Source: Planctomycetaceae bacterium (GTDB lineage: Bacteria > Planctomycetota > Planctomycetia > Planctomycetales > Planctomycetaceae). From it: 64,000 bases of DNA. The stretch is from assembly GCA_041398825.1 (NCBI GenBank), contig JAWKTX010000015.1, positions 1 to 64,000 on the forward strand, given 5' to 3'. Position numbers and translations under genes: made by a program. Of the stretch, positions 35,506-42,692 are shown one piece after another. The notes beneath the pieces are model-generated. The model saw nothing but the letters and a program-made list of their open reading frames with translations. It made no database searches and was not told the DNA's origin. How positions within the stretch are numbered: the first letter of the stretch is position 1; each line of letters opens with the position of its first letter.

Positions 35506-36492
35506 ATGGCAGCTGATTCTGTTTCGACGACAAGTTCAAATTGCACCGATGCTTCCTGCTGCTCCGGGAGTGCCTCGCCGGAACTTGCTGCACAATTGCC
35601 CCGTCAAACCAAAATCAAAGCCTGGGAAGCGACCATTGATGTTGCAAAACGCCCTCAGCGCAAAGACCTTCCCCCGGCTCCGGAGAAAATTCCTCGTCGG
35701 TGGGATCGCTTAGTCAGGCTGGTTGGCGATGCCGGCGTTCACCGTCTGATGGCTGCTCATGTGACAGTGTTCGGGCTTGGAGGCGTTGGAAGCTACGTCG
35801 CAGAAGCGCTGGCTCGATCTGCGGTTGGCAGAATGACACTGGTCGATTTCGATGATGTCTGCTTGACTAATGTCAACCGCCAGTTGCAGGCGTTTCCCGG
35901 GACCGTTGGCCAATCGAAAGCCCAGCTGATGGCTGAACGCGTGCAAGCGATCAACCCCGATGCCTGGATTGATCCGGCTCAGTCGTTCTACGATGCCACC
36001 ACTTCGGATGCATTGCTGTCACCTCAACCCGACTTCGTCGTCGATGCCATCGATAATGTCACATCGAAAGTGCTGTTGCTGGAAACCTGTCTCAAGCGCA
36101 ATATCCCCGTAATCAGTATCACGGGTGCCGGAGCGCGTCTGGATCCAACGCGAATTCGTATCGACGACCTCAGTCGCACCAAAGTTGATCCACTCGCCCG
36201 AATCCTGCGAAAGGAACTGGGCAAGCGCGGGTTGTGTTCGGACGGTGAAACGGGAATCCCGGTCGTATTCTCCGAAGAAGATGTCCGAGAACCCGAGACT
36301 CCGGGCTGGGACGCTGAAAATGGCTTTCAATGCATTTGTCCGCACAAGGCAGATTCGCCACATGCCTGCGAAAAGCGACGCACCATTTACGGAACCGCAA
36401 CTTTTATGACGGCCGCATTTGCGATGGCGGCATCATCATGGGTTGTCAGACAGCTCTCTCAGGATCATCTCGCCTCAACTCAAAACGAATGA
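35506..36492 (+). CDS. tcdA: tRNA threonylcarbamoyladenosine dehydratase TcdA
   Basis: ATP-dependent E1-like enzyme that cyclises t6A at tRNA position 37 to ct6A. The 328 residues carry RWDRLVRLVGDAGV (about 65-78), the nucleotide-binding loop VFGLGGVGSYVAEALARS (about 88-105), LVDFDDVCLTNVNRQLQA, FVVDAIDNVTSKVLLLE, and the C-terminal ICPHKADSPHACEKRR. The N-terminal 60 residues are extra, cysteine-rich and not part of the family fold, so an internal start cannot be excluded. A hydrolase gene begins 16 nt after the stop, which suggests an operon. The sulfur-acceptor partner CsdE/CsdA is not in the window. Confidence 0.92.
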   Translation: MAADSVSTTSSNCTDASCCSGSASPELAAQLPRQTKIKAWEATIDVAKRPQRKDLPPAPEKIPRRWDRLVRLVGDAGVHRLMAAHVTVFGLGGVGSYVAEALARSAVGRMTLVDFDDVCLTNVNRQLQAFPGTVGQSKAQLMAERVQAINPDAWIDPAQSFYDATTSDALLSPQPDFVVDAIDNVTSKVLLLETCLKRNIPVISITGAGARLDPTRIRIDDLSRTKVDPLARILRKELGKRGLCSDGETGIPVVFSEEDVREPETPGWDAENGFQCICPHKADSPHACEKRRTIYGTATFMTAAFAMAASSWVVRQLSQDHLASTQNE

Positions 36493-36508
36493 AACGGAGG
36501 TCGCTGGT

Positions 36509-38356
36509 ATGCCGCCAAACAGGATGTCTCACCGGTTTCGTTTCTCGACTTCTGCCTGCCTGCTCGGCTGCCTGTTTGCGATGCTCCCGCCTTTGACCAA
36601 TGGCGGTGAATGGGAGCCCCGCAAAAGATCATGCGGAGATCCCGTCAGCGAACGCTGTCTGTTTCCCTGGGGAGCTGATTTTACGACTCCGGAAGAACAG
36701 GGGTTGAAAGCCGAAACCGTTACCTTCAAGAACTCATTCGGTACAAAGTTGCGAGGCTGGTATTTCACTGCGGAAGAATCGAAGCAAACGATTCTGTTCT
36801 GCATGGGAAACACCGGCAATATTTCACTCATGCTGCCGTATGCCCGCATCCTGCAGGACGGCGGCTTCGATGTGCTGCTGTTTGACTATTCCGGTTTTGG
36901 CAGCAGCGAAGGCATCGCTTCGGTCACCACGCTGCTGGAAGACACCAGCGCCGCATTTGATTTTCTGCAAACGGCCAAAAGCAGACCAGCCGAACAAATC
37001 GGAATCTTTGGTGTTTCACTGGGGACACTATCTGCACTCACGGTTGCAGCGGATAAGCAGCCCGGGGTAGTCATTCTGGAGGATGTCTTCAGTCCGGCTC
37101 AACAATTGAAGACATGGTTACCCAACAGGCAGCACCTGCCGAAGATACAGCAACTTGCTTTGTCGTCCATGGAAAACCTGATCCTTCCGGCAGTCGATCC
37201 CCAACGCAACATCTCACGACTCAGGTGCCCTGTCTTCCTGATGCACGGTATCGAAGACTGGTTATTAACCCCCAGCGCTTCAATGGATGTGGCCGAGAAT
37301 GCCGTCGGCCCGGTCCGCGTCTGGTTGATTCCGGAAACGGGTCACGCGCCACATTCGCTGGAAACACATGACCTCGAATACGCCGATCAGATCACCGGAT
37401 TCCTGCGGGAGGCTTTCGACCATCGCGTCCAGACTTACCCCATCACGATTCAAACAGTGTTCGACTCTTCCACATCCGGATACGGGATCACGGCCCTGTG
37501 GCCTCACGATCAGGTGAACGAATTGAGTGTCAGGTCGAAGCAAATCGTTCCACTGGAAATCGTTCTGACGGATCGACGCGGTCGCTACCTTGTTGAACGT
37601 CGACTCCTGCGCCCGGGAGATTCATTCAGGACAAAAGCCGACTTCGCTCCGACCGAAGCACATGCTGTTCGGGTACACCATTTCGATGTCCCCTCCGCTT
37701 CGACGCGTGATGGGGAACACGGTGAACCAGAATCAGGCAGTCCGTGGAATCCGAAATGCTCGGAGTTTTCCACGTGCCTTCGCAACCTTGATGCCTGTTG
37801 GCGGGAGCTGATCGTCAATCCCTACAGTGCAAACATGTTTCGCAAAGACCGTGGGCAACTATTCTATCATCAAGCCTGGCAACAGCGTCTGCCAGTCATT
37901 CGCCAAACGGAACTCGAAGCCCTGCTGATGAAGATTCAGCAACTCGAGTCGATCCCCGACATCCTGCGGCCTCGATACGCCTGCCTGCTTGCGAGACTGC
38001 ATTGCTGGCCGGAGAGTCGTTGTGAGACTCCCATTGGAGAACGCGGGTTCGCCTGCGCAGAGCTGATGCTGAAATTCTGCCCGCTCGATGGGCACAAACA
38101 GTACGAACTCGGCAATGCGAATATCAAGCTTGGATTCGCTGACAGCGTTGTTGCCGATGTACTCTTCCAGTTGGCTCGCGAACGTCTGAAAGACGGTCGG
38201 ATTGAGGAAGCCCGGGCATTGCTGCAGCAACATGTGAAAGTACTGCCAAACGGCGTGGCCACCAATCTTACCGAAGAGAGAATCCAGGCGATTCGCAATC
38301 CGGATGACCTGGGAAGTCCGTCGCAGGTCAGAATCCGATCAGGCAGGATTCCATAG
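36509..38356 (+). CDS. Exported alpha/beta hydrolase with a long C-terminal extension
   Basis: The ATG at 36509 follows a clean GGAGG and gives 615 residues with a signal peptide (FSTSACLLGCLFAMLPPLTNG). The hydrolase domain (about 45-315) has the oxyanion/turn region FCMGNTGNISLM, the nucleophile elbow GVSLG (in IGIFGVSLGTLSAL), LMHGIEDWLLTP with the acid, and ETGHAPHSLE with the histidine, a full catalytic triad. It resembles YfhR/Bem46-type serine hydrolases. About 290 residues follow that match nothing recognised, mostly helical at the end (YELGNANIKLGFADSVVADVLF). It sits 16 nt after tcdA but has no obvious link to tRNA modification. Confidence 0.82.
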   Translation: MPPNRMSHRFRFSTSACLLGCLFAMLPPLTNGGEWEPRKRSCGDPVSERCLFPWGADFTTPEEQGLKAETVTFKNSFGTKLRGWYFTAEESKQTILFCMGNTGNISLMLPYARILQDGGFDVLLFDYSGFGSSEGIASVTTLLEDTSAAFDFLQTAKSRPAEQIGIFGVSLGTLSALTVAADKQPGVVILEDVFSPAQQLKTWLPNRQHLPKIQQLALSSMENLILPAVDPQRNISRLRCPVFLMHGIEDWLLTPSASMDVAENAVGPVRVWLIPETGHAPHSLETHDLEYADQITGFLREAFDHRVQTYPITIQTVFDSSTSGYGITALWPHDQVNELSVRSKQIVPLEIVLTDRRGRYLVERRLLRPGDSFRTKADFAPTEAHAVRVHHFDVPSASTRDGEHGEPESGSPWNPKCSEFSTCLRNLDACWRELIVNPYSANMFRKDRGQLFYHQAWQQRLPVIRQTELEALLMKIQQLESIPDILRPRYACLLARLHCWPESRCETPIGERGFACAELMLKFCPLDGHKQYELGNANIKLGFADSVVADVLFQLARERLKDGRIEEARALLQQHVKVLPNGVATNLTEERIQAIRNPDDLGSPSQVRIRSGRIP

Positions 38357-38372
38357 CTTTCCCGCCCCGACC

Positions 38373-38404
38373 TCAGCTTCCAGTTTTCTCAGCTTCCAGT
38401 TTTC
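38373..38404. repeat. 16 bp exact tandem duplication
   Basis: TCAGCTTCCAGTTTTC occurs twice in a row (38373-38388 and 38389-38404), between convergent genes and 17 nt after the hydrolase stop. It has the same size and setting as the duplication at 4491-4529. Confidence 0.9.
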
Positions 38405-38446
38405 TCCATGGCCGTGAAAGCAAAGTGGCGAGGTGACCTGGCGAGG

Positions 38447-39325
38447 TTAGAATTCGATGACAATTTGCTGCATTTCCTTCAGCATTTTCGAACGCACGAT
38501 CACGGTGTCACGAACTTTCACATCTGCTGCTACAACCGGCACAGTAAATCGGACACAGTCTTCACTGATGGGAAGTTTGCCGGAGTGAGATCCTGGCACC
38601 GGCTTACGATATCCATCGCTCCCGATCACAACGCCCTCCAGATCTGACAGATCATACTCCTGAGTCCCCTTCGGCAGACGAACCTGAATAATGATGCGAT
38701 AGGCCTGCCCGGGCCTGGGGTTTTCGGGTTCTGTCCAGACTGCAAAACTACCCACCACCACTGCCGCAGAAGGAGTACTGACCGGGTGTGAAGCGTTCTC
38801 AGCTTTGTCGGACGCTTTACTTTTTCTGCTGGCACTGGCTTTTGGTTTTCGTTCGGAGAGGTCCCTCAGGAGCGACTCCGAAATTTGCAGATCGTTTAAC
38901 GATTGCTCCAAAGGAAGCATTGCCAGAGCGTTTGCCGACGCGAGTGACTCATCCTTTTTTGCTTCTGAAGCATCCTCGAGCATCGTATGATCGATCGATG
39001 TTTCGATCAGGACCGGGTCGCTGTCTTGAAATTCCGGCAGGTCACTTACCGTAGCGGTTAGTGTCACAGCGCTCCATGTTTCGGGCGAATGGATGATCAG
39101 AACGGCAAGGATGATGACAATCAGCCAATGGACATAGAACGCCGTAAATACGACAAGCGAACGAGACCGCAGCACATTCTCACGAAGCCATTGTCGATAT
39201 GTTGGCTCGGGTTCCGGATCAGGCTCCGCAATCTCAACGTTAAACGCTGGCGTTTTTTCGCCAGCGACATTTGACCCCGGACCAGCGTCATCCAGAAACG
39301 GGTCAGCAATGCCATCCGCTTCCAT
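38447..39325 (-). CDS. Single-span membrane protein with outer beta domain, unknown function
   Basis: The ATG at 39325 sits behind GGCGGGGGA, giving 292 residues; an upstream ATG at 39397 has no such signal. A cytoplasmic lead of about 55 residues ends in a helix (VVFTAFYVHWLIVIILAVLII). A low-complexity Ser/Lys region follows, then a C-terminal domain of about 110 residues (GSFAVWTEPENPRPGQAYRIIIQVRLP, LEGVVIGSDGYRKPVPGS, VKVRDTVIVRSKMLKEM). It was not matched to a family. The gene upstream on the same strand (39531-40796) has a similar plan, so the two may be partners. No promoter or terminator was identified. Confidence 0.7.
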   Translation of the reverse strand: MEADGIADPFLDDAGPGSNVAGEKTPAFNVEIAEPDPEPEPTYRQWLRENVLRSRSLVVFTAFYVHWLIVIILAVLIIHSPETWSAVTLTATVSDLPEFQDSDPVLIETSIDHTMLEDASEAKKDESLASANALAMLPLEQSLNDLQISESLLRDLSERKPKASASRKSKASDKAENASHPVSTPSAAVVVGSFAVWTEPENPRPGQAYRIIIQVRLPKGTQEYDLSDLEGVVIGSDGYRKPVPGSHSGKLPISEDCVRFTVPVVAADVKVRDTVIVRSKMLKEMQQIVIEF

Positions 39326-39530
39326 GAATCCCCCGCCTTTGAAAGACGTAGGGCGATGGTTGAAAACCGACCGGCGATGTGTTTTGTAAGGGGACATTTT
39401 GCAGAACTTGTTGACACGGGTAGGCGAAAAAGGAAGAACCGATTCACTGCTGGTTGTTCACAAGGTGTCTGAGCCGTGTTGTGTTCTTTTTCAATGCAAC
39501 GGGCAGTCGTCAGGCCATCGCCTCGGGTTA

Positions 39531-40796
39531 CTATTGGCGTACAAAAAAGAATTCTCGTGAGTGACGGATTCCTTCAGGCAGCTCACTGAATTGCTTCGCG
39601 ATGCGGAACCGCCGTACTTCGTCAGGAGAATCCAGAAAAACAAAGACCAGTCGGTAGGCACTTCCTGGTATCGACTCTTCATTGCCAAAGTTCACTCGGG
39701 ATGAGAAAGCTGTACCATGGATACCGATCATCTGCTGCACCCACCAGTCATCCCCTGGCAGGTCCGACCGCACAAGTGCCACTGGCCATCCCTTTGCCTT
39801 TGTCACCGCCAGGACATTCTCAATTCGATTGACACGACGTTTTTCAACAGGTGACTGCAGGACAACTTCCTCCAAAAGAGGATCCTCCGTTTCGGACGCG
39901 TCTTCCTGTCGCTTTTGCAGCATGCCTTCGCGTGCCGCCGCCTCAGCCCGAGCTACGGCATTCGCATCATCTTCTTCCGCTTCTTTCTCCGAACGCGACT
40001 TCCGGCGCGAAGAACTGCGGGGTCTGCTATCAGAGGTGACGCCGTTCTGAACGTCCTTCTGCTCAGAATCCACTGAACGATCGATTTCAGAGCTTTTTCC
40101 GGTCAGGTTTCGAACGATCTCATCAACAGGCTTGTTCTCCACGGTTTGCTGATCCATTAAAGCGATGTGCCCGGTGGAATCGTAGTAGGTGGTCGCATCA
40201 GAGGAATCCGGCAGCAAGTCAGCCAGCACAGGCAAATCCTGAGTTGTCGTCTCAGACCGGCCCTTCTGAGTTTCATTGTTTTCAGGTCGTGATTCACCGG
40301 CAGGCAATTTTGTGACGGGTATGACTTCAGCAAGAAGGTCTGCGTTGGACATTCCCGCTATCGAAAGATCTGAGGATGCACTGGTGGCCGGTTCCCGGAA
40401 ACTGTGAACGAACGCTCCGCCGACATCCGACACGGATGAGTCGCGAAGCATCGCAACCTGAGTCCCGTGAGCCTCTGCAACTGGTTCTTCGGAATGCCCG
40501 GTCGCTTCGAAAGTCGATTCCATCGCGAGCGATGTTGAAGACTGCCGCGGTCCGGCCACTGGGCCACCGAACGTATTCTTAACAGAACGTACTGGTTCGG
40601 AGTCCGCGGATGGAAGACTGGTATTCTGATTTGCACGATCTGCCGCGCTGTCATCCGACAAAACCCGATCCATCTCACGATTTCGTGCGTAATGCTGCGT
40701 GCGTTCCGGGGACAGAAAGTACAGCAGACTCAGGGGGGCCAGCGTCAGTAGGGATGCTGCTGCCATCGTGAACCAGGGGTAGTATCGAGGTTTCAT
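39531..40796 (-). CDS. Single-span membrane protein with acidic/low-complexity stem, unknown function
   Basis: From the ATG at 40796 the protein has 421 residues. A helix at the very N terminus (FTMAAASLLTLAPLSLLYFL) anchors it, followed by about 280 residues of polar, disordered-looking sequence rich in Ser, Glu and Lys. The C-terminal 110 residues look folded (VLAVTKAKGWPVALVRSDLPG, AFSSRVNFGNEESIPGSAYRLVFVFLD, FRIAKQFSELPEGI). GSAYRLVFVF echoes GQAYRIIIQV in the neighbour at 38447, which may reflect a shared beta fold. No family recognised. It lies 205 nt upstream of the neighbour on the same strand. Confidence 0.68.
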   Translation of the reverse strand: MKPRYYPWFTMAAASLLTLAPLSLLYFLSPERTQHYARNREMDRVLSDDSAADRANQNTSLPSADSEPVRSVKNTFGGPVAGPRQSSTSLAMESTFEATGHSEEPVAEAHGTQVAMLRDSSVSDVGGAFVHSFREPATSASSDLSIAGMSNADLLAEVIPVTKLPAGESRPENNETQKGRSETTTQDLPVLADLLPDSSDATTYYDSTGHIALMDQQTVENKPVDEIVRNLTGKSSEIDRSVDSEQKDVQNGVTSDSRPRSSSRRKSRSEKEAEEDDANAVARAEAAAREGMLQKRQEDASETEDPLLEEVVLQSPVEKRRVNRIENVLAVTKAKGWPVALVRSDLPGDDWWVQQMIGIHGTAFSSRVNFGNEESIPGSAYRLVFVFLDSPDEVRRFRIAKQFSELPEGIRHSREFFFVRQ

Positions 40797-41126
40797 AGGA
40801 ATCGGGCCTGAACTCAAAATGGCGTGATTTTCTTCGAACAATCGTCGAGAACATTCAAGAATTCGCCGAACAACTGCCTCCCTTAAGCCTACACGCCAAA
40901 TTGAGTCAAACAACAAAGGACACGCCTCTGTCAACCAGTTCGAGCCAGTTGAGGCCGGATAATCCCCTGGGGAAAATCCAGCAGTCTGAGCGAAGATGAA
41001 CGATTAGCAGGAGTGTGCAGGCCAAACGAACAAACGGCTGTTCTCAGACGGTTTCCCAACTATGATCCGGATGACAACGCACGATTCTTCTGATCCGGCA
41101 GGCCAGTCTTTTCGTGGCATCAGAGC
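40797..41126. other. Divergent intergenic region upstream of uvrC
   Basis: No gene and no convincing regulatory dyad seen. Confidence 0.35.
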
Positions 41127-42692
41127 ATGCCTGAAGACGCAATGGATTTGAAAATCCTTCGACCAATTTCATCACAACTTGCAGCCAGCTGGCGACGGAA
41201 CACAGGGATGTCCTTTTCATCTGAATCAGATCGACTCGGTCCCGAATCAGCCAACGACTGGGAGCCGGATTCCGAGTTCGCTGCCGATCCTGAGCTGGAT
41301 GGTGCCGCGGCAGAACTGGACGCGTTTCTGGAAAGCATCGACGTCAACACCGAACAGGAGGCCGGCCAGCTGGCTCCACGCGAAAAAGTGCGATCATTTC
41401 CGACAACCGCTGGCGTATATCTGATGAAAGACTCGGAAGGGAGAGTCATCTATGTCGGGAAAGCAGTCAATCTTCGCAGTCGCGCAGGCAGTTACTTCAC
41501 GCGAGCCGCCGCAATCGATCGCAGGACCGCTGAACTGGTTACAGAAATTGCTGACATCGATTATCTCGACGCTGAAAGCGAAGTCGACGCGCTGCTGATG
41601 GAGGCCCGTCTCATCAAAGATATTCAGCCGCGATTCAACGCATTGCTGAAAGACGACAAGACATTTCCGTACCTGCAGATTACCACGCGCGAAGACTTCC
41701 CACGCATCGAGTTTACGCGTCAGCCGGGTTCCTCCGGCGTCAAACTCTATGGCCCATTCACCAGCGCGGGGAAACTTCGAGGCACCATTGCCGTTCTGCA
41801 GCGAATCTTTCGATTTCGGACATGCTCGCTTGATATCAATGAAAACGATGAACGCTGGCGGTGGTTTCGCCCCTGCCTGCTCGCCAGCATCAACCAGTGC
41901 ACAGCACCCTGCAACCTGCGAATCTCCAAAGAAGAATATCGCGACGACATTCGACGCCTGCGGCTGTTTCTGGACGGCGGAAAATCCCGTCTGCTGAAAG
42001 AAATGCAGGCGGAAATGATGGAAGCATCCCGGGAACTCAAGTTCGAAAAAGCTGCGAGGATTCGCGACGAAATTGCGGCCCTGCAAAGCCTGAATCTGCG
42101 TGGCAATCTTGAAGAACACGCCCAGCCGGAAGTGTTTTACATCGATCCGCAAAAAGGGCTGGCCGGCCTCCGGAAGGTCCTGAAACTATCTGAAGTTCCT
42201 CGCCGAATTGAAGGCGTTGACATCGCACACTTGCAGGGTAGTGATACTGTTGCCAGTCTGGTTCAGTTTATTGATGGTCTGCCATTCAAGCATGGATACA
42301 AGAGATACCAGATCAGGACTGTCGAAGGCGTCGATGACTTCGCCTCCATGCGCGAAGTCATCACGCGGCGATTTCGAAGACTCAGTCAGGAAGGCGAGTC
42401 CTTTCCTGATCTTCTGTTGATCGACGGTGGAAAGGGACAGCTGAACGCTGTGATGGAGACGTTTGAGGCGATTGGCATCACACCGCCAACCACCATCTCA
42501 CTGGCCAAACGCGAAGAAGAAGTCTACATCCCGGGCCAGTCGGAACCGCTTCGGCTGAGCCGACATTCCTATGCCCTTCGACTACTCCAGTATGTTCGCG
42601 ATGAAGCTCACCGATTTGCGCAGCACTACCATCACATGCTGCGTCATAAGACCTCGCTGGACAAACAAACAAAGCGTAAGCGAAATCGTTAG
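41127..42692 (+). CDS. uvrC: Excinuclease ABC subunit C, lacking the C-terminal HhH domain
   Basis: Makes the dual incision in nucleotide excision repair together with UvrA and UvrB. Domains are GIY-YIG nuclease (GVYLMKDSEGRVIYVGKAVN, about 97-116), cysteine-containing linker (RPCLLASINQCTAPC), UVR motif (KEMQAEMMEASRELKFEKAARIRDE), and the RNase H-like 5' nuclease (EGVDIAHLQGSDTVAS, LLLIDGGKGQLNAV, VRDEAHRFAQHYHH). After that the protein ends with KTSLDKQTKRKRNR, so the tandem helix-hairpin-helix domain is absent; the length is 521 residues against about 610 in E. coli. The N terminus has about 85 extra acidic residues; starts at 41142 and 41208 are alternatives. The 3' end overlaps the convergent kinase gene by 4 bases. 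Confidence 0.93.
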   Translation: MPEDAMDLKILRPISSQLAASWRRNTGMSFSSESDRLGPESANDWEPDSEFAADPELDGAAAELDAFLESIDVNTEQEAGQLAPREKVRSFPTTAGVYLMKDSEGRVIYVGKAVNLRSRAGSYFTRAAAIDRRTAELVTEIADIDYLDAESEVDALLMEARLIKDIQPRFNALLKDDKTFPYLQITTREDFPRIEFTRQPGSSGVKLYGPFTSAGKLRGTIAVLQRIFRFRTCSLDINENDERWRWFRPCLLASINQCTAPCNLRISKEEYRDDIRRLRLFLDGGKSRLLKEMQAEMMEASRELKFEKAARIRDEIAALQSLNLRGNLEEHAQPEVFYIDPQKGLAGLRKVLKLSEVPRRIEGVDIAHLQGSDTVASLVQFIDGLPFKHGYKRYQIRTVEGVDDFASMREVITRRFRRLSQEGESFPDLLLIDGGKGQLNAVMETFEAIGITPPTTISLAKREEEVYIPGQSEPLRLSRHSYALRLLQYVRDEAHRFAQHYHHMLRHKTSLDKQTKRKRNR

